A stretch of DNA of 8,752 nt, from positions 1 through 8,752 of the forward strand of contig JBNJGU010000124.1 in NCBI GenBank assembly GCA_051747985.1, written 5' to 3'. This document shows positions 6,614 to 8,752 of this stretch, piece by piece. Below the pieces are notes generated by a model, which saw only the letters and a list, made by a program, of their open reading frames with translations, was not told the origin of the DNA and did not search any database. The position numbers and the translations under genes were made by a program. Within the stretch, counting starts at the first letter, position 1. Each line of letters begins with the position of its first letter. Source of the DNA: PWQG01 sp051747985. GTDB lineage: Bacteria; Pseudomonadota; Gammaproteobacteria; Pseudomonadales; Pseudohongiellaceae.

Positions 6614-7077
6614 TGGATAGTGGATCAATCCTGCATCGACACCGACACCAGCGTTCCATCACGACAACATGGGTGGTGGCCGGGCTGTTGCTTCTGACCG
6701 CCTGTGTCTCCTCCAGTCGGGAGCAGAACCTGTTCGAGGCACTTGGCGGCCACACGGGAGTGGAACAGATCGTGGACAATTTCATCATCGAAATCGCGAA
6801 TGATCCACGTGTACTGCCACGGTTCGAGGACTCCAATGTCGAGCGATTCCGAGACAAGATCACGGAGCATTTCTGCATGATCACTGATGGTCCCTGTGAA
6901 TATACCGGAGATACCATGGTCCGCGTACACGCGGGAATGCAGATCTCCTCCGCGGAATTCAATGCCGTCGTTGAAGACCTGATGGATGCCATGGACGAGG
7001 CCGGCACACCTGTCAGCGCACAGAACCGCTTGCTGGCCAGACTGGCAAGACTGCGCCCGGACATCATCCGCATCTGA
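6613..7077 (+). CDS. Lipoprotein-anchored group 1 truncated hemoglobin
   Basis: This protein of 154 residues pairs a lipoprotein signal with a globin. Residues 19-31 hold a hydrophobic stretch ending in the lipobox LTAC, with C31 as the lipid-modified residue. Val at position +2 favours the outer membrane. The mature part of about 124 residues matches group 1 truncated hemoglobins: FEALGGHTGVEQIVDNFI near the A and B helices, and TGDTMVRVHAG with H106 as the likely proximal heme ligand. The usual B10 tyrosine appears replaced by I58. C88 and C95 (FCMITDGPC) could form a disulfide outside the cytoplasm. It probably binds heme and an O2- or NO-type ligand, but no function is shown. The ATG overlaps the preceding stop (TGATG). 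The frame is open further upstream, but the signal peptide supports this start. Confidence 0.9.
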   Translation: MDSGSILHRHRHQRSITTTWVVAGLLLLTACVSSSREQNLFEALGGHTGVEQIVDNFIIEIANDPRVLPRFEDSNVERFRDKITEHFCMITDGPCEYTGDTMVRVHAGMQISSAEFNAVVEDLMDAMDEAGTPVSAQNRLLARLARLRPDIIRI

Positions 7078-7109
7078 GGCTACAAGACTGACTTCCGCCC
7101 GAACGCCGA

Positions 7110-7643
7110 TCAGCCGTGGTCGTCGACCTCCAGCAGCAGCTGTTGCAGAGCCTTGTGGCTCTGCTCCCCGGTAAAGCCGCGGGAAGCCAGGAAGCGTAGC
7201 AATCTGGACTTCTGCCTCTCTTCATCCCGGACACTGTCACCGGCGGTCTTGCGCCGCAATGCCGATTCCGCAATGGCGAACCAATCCGGATCCTGCTCTT
7301 CCAGCACGGCATCCACCACATCACCGGATACCCCTCGCTGGTTGAGCCGGGAGAGAATGTACAACGGCCCATATCCCTTGTCCTGCCGCACCCGGACAAA
7401 GGATTCGGCGAAACGCCGATCACTGAGCAACCCATCCGATTCGAGCTGATCCAGAATGGCATCAATCAGTTCGGCAGTCGATTCCTCAAAGCGGCTCGCA
7501 AGCTTCCCTGACAATTCAAACCGGGAATGCTCACGCCGGGCCAGAATATCCATGGCCCGGCGGCGCATCCGCAACATGAGTTGCTGTTGTTCAGCATCGC
7601 TGTGAGCGCCCGGACTGTTGTCGTGGGCATCCTCCCCGGCCAT
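7110..7643 (-). CDS. recX: Regulatory protein RecX
   Basis: This protein of 177 residues, near the usual RecX size, binds RecA filaments and modulates recombination and the SOS response. Three-helix repeat features typical of RecX are visible: ILARREHSRFELSGKL (33-48), DRRFAESFVRVR (75-86), GYGPLYILSRLNQRGV (90-105) and RLLRFLASRGF (147-157). The first 20 or so residues are polar and less conserved, so a slightly later start is possible. The ATG at 7643 has AGGAG upstream, overlapping the end of recA. Only nine bases separate recA and recX, leaving no room for a terminator between them. It converges on the globin gene across 32 bases, in which I see no terminator. Confidence 0.94.
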   Translation of the reverse strand: MAGEDAHDNSPGAHSDAEQQQLMLRMRRRAMDILARREHSRFELSGKLASRFEESTAELIDAILDQLESDGLLSDRRFAESFVRVRQDKGYGPLYILSRLNQRGVSGDVVDAVLEEQDPDWFAIAESALRRKTAGDSVRDEERQKSRLLRFLASRGFTGEQSHKALQQLLLEVDDHG

Positions 7644-7652
7644 TGTCCCACC

Positions 7653-8732
7653 CTACTCCTGATCTCCCGGAGCCACGCCATCCGATTCCGCGGCAGACGC
7701 GGGTTCGTGCTCCGGCTCCGTGTCGGAGCCAAGCAGTTCCCTGCGGATCCTCTGTTCCAGCTCTTCCGCGATAGCAGGGTTCTCCTCAAGGAACTGGGCG
7801 GCATTCTTCTTGCCCTGACCGATCTTTTCACCGTTGTATGCATACCATGCGCCGGATTTGTCCAGAAACCCGAGTTTCACACCCAGATCGATGACTTCCC
7901 CCATCCGGTAGATGCCCTTGCCATACATGATCTGGAATTCGGCCTGCCGGAACGGGGGCGCCACCTTGTTCTTGACCACCTTGACCCGCGTCTCGTTACC
8001 GATGACCTCGTCTCCATCCTTGATCGAACCAATCCTTCGTATGTCCAGGCGGACCGAGGAATAGAACTTCAGGGCATTGCCCCCGGTAGTGGTTTCCGGC
8101 GAACCGAACATCACGCCGATTTTCATCCGGATCTGGTTGATGAAGACCACCAGGGTGTTGGAGTTCTTGATGTTACCGGTCATCTTGCGCAGCGCCTGGG
8201 ACATCAGCCTGGCCTGCAGCCCGACATGGCTGTCGCCCATGTCACCCTCGATTTCCGCCTTGGGGGTCAACGCAGCCACCGAGTCCACCACCACCACATC
8301 GACCGCGCCGGAACGCACGATCATGTCGGCGATCTCCAGCGCCTGCTCACCGGTGTCAGGCTGACTGATCAGCAGATTCTCGGTATCGACACCCAGGTTC
8401 TCCGCATAGATCGGATCCAGGGCGTGTTCGGCGTCAATGAACGCGCAAGTCCCGCCGGCCTTCTGACATTCGGCGATCACCTGCAGGGTCAACGTGGTCT
8501 TGCCCGAAGACTCCGGACCATAGATCTCCACCACGCGCCCCCGGGGCAACCCCCCCACACCGAGCGCAATATCCAGCCCCAGCGAGCCCGTGGAGATCGA
8601 CGGCACGGTTTCCTTGCTGCGATCCCCGAGACGCATCATGGAACCCTTGCCGAATTGCCGCTCGATCTGCGACAGGGCGGCACCGAGTGCCTTCTCACGA
8701 TTGCTGTCCTTCACTGCATCTGATTGCGCCAT
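7653..8732 (-). CDS. recA: Recombinase A
   Basis: This complete protein of 359 residues is typical in length. RecA forms ATP-dependent filaments on single-stranded DNA, pairs homologous strands, and triggers LexA self-cleavage in the SOS response. Visible motifs are the Walker A GPESSGKT (72-79), the catalytic Glu E102 in IDAEHALDP, the Walker B strand VDVVVVDSVAAL (144-155), the DNA-binding loop L1 region EGDMGDSHVGLQARLMSQ, loop L2 GVMFGSPETTTGGNALKF (206-223), and the KNKVAPPFRQAEF segment. The acidic C-terminal tail is normal. A GAGG-containing ribosome site lies just before the ATG at 8732. The promoter and any SOS box lie beyond the window edge. recX follows directly. Confidence 0.99.
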   Translation of the reverse strand: MAQSDAVKDSNREKALGAALSQIERQFGKGSMMRLGDRSKETVPSISTGSLGLDIALGVGGLPRGRVVEIYGPESSGKTTLTLQVIAECQKAGGTCAFIDAEHALDPIYAENLGVDTENLLISQPDTGEQALEIADMIVRSGAVDVVVVDSVAALTPKAEIEGDMGDSHVGLQARLMSQALRKMTGNIKNSNTLVVFINQIRMKIGVMFGSPETTTGGNALKFYSSVRLDIRRIGSIKDGDEVIGNETRVKVVKNKVAPPFRQAEFQIMYGKGIYRMGEVIDLGVKLGFLDKSGAWYAYNGEKIGQGKKNAAQFLEENPAIAEELEQRIRRELLGSDTEPEHEPASAAESDGVAPGDQE

Positions 8733-8752
8733 GATTGCCTCATTCCTGAAAT

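Noticed and set aside
7078..7109. A terminator between the converging globin and recX genes
   Set aside because: The 32-base gap shows no stem followed by a T tract on either strand.
7527..8723. A 398-codon open frame on the plus strand opposite recA and recX
   Set aside because: It is a shadow of recA, with a composition typical of antisense reading and no recognisable domain.

Overview
The window looks like chromosomal DNA of a gammaproteobacterium with fairly high GC content, possibly a marine or halophilic lineage. The genus cannot be told from this sequence. The reasons are an IbpA-type small heat-shock protein very close to the enterobacterial form, a recA-recX pair, a PrpC/PrpD methylcitrate pathway, and a DUF3034 outer-membrane protein. 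I see no transposase, integrase, tRNA, rRNA or CRISPR array.

Layout. (1) 1-2050, plus strand: the 3' end of prpC (2-methylcitrate synthase) and complete prpD (2-methylcitrate dehydratase), which are consecutive steps of propionate breakdown. They are separated by a 273-base gap full of inverted repeats that could encode a small RNA on the minus strand. (2) 2051-2961: a 94-base element with perfect 23-base inverted arms, then ibpA with a candidate heat-shock promoter and a candidate ROSE-type RNA thermometer over its ribosome binding site, then a hairpin terminator. (3) 3050-7077: a divergent cluster. On the minus strand is a membrane-bound class III adenylate cyclase with a periplasmic sensor region. 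On the plus strand are three tightly coupled genes for a periplasmic cupredoxin-like protein, a DUF3034 outer-membrane barrel protein, and a lipoprotein-anchored group 1 truncated hemoglobin. A perfect 18-base palindrome lies in the shared promoter region. (4) 7110-8732, minus strand: recX and recA, with recA upstream.

The most interesting part is region 3. A copper-type protein, an outer-membrane barrel and a heme protein are all predicted to lie outside the cytoplasm, and they are encoded back to back beside a cyclase whose sensor faces the same compartment. This suggests an envelope redox or gas-ligand module coupled to cAMP signalling. That coupling is inferred from gene order and domain content only. 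Regions 1, 2 and 4 hold well-known genes, although their non-coding structures deserve a closer look.
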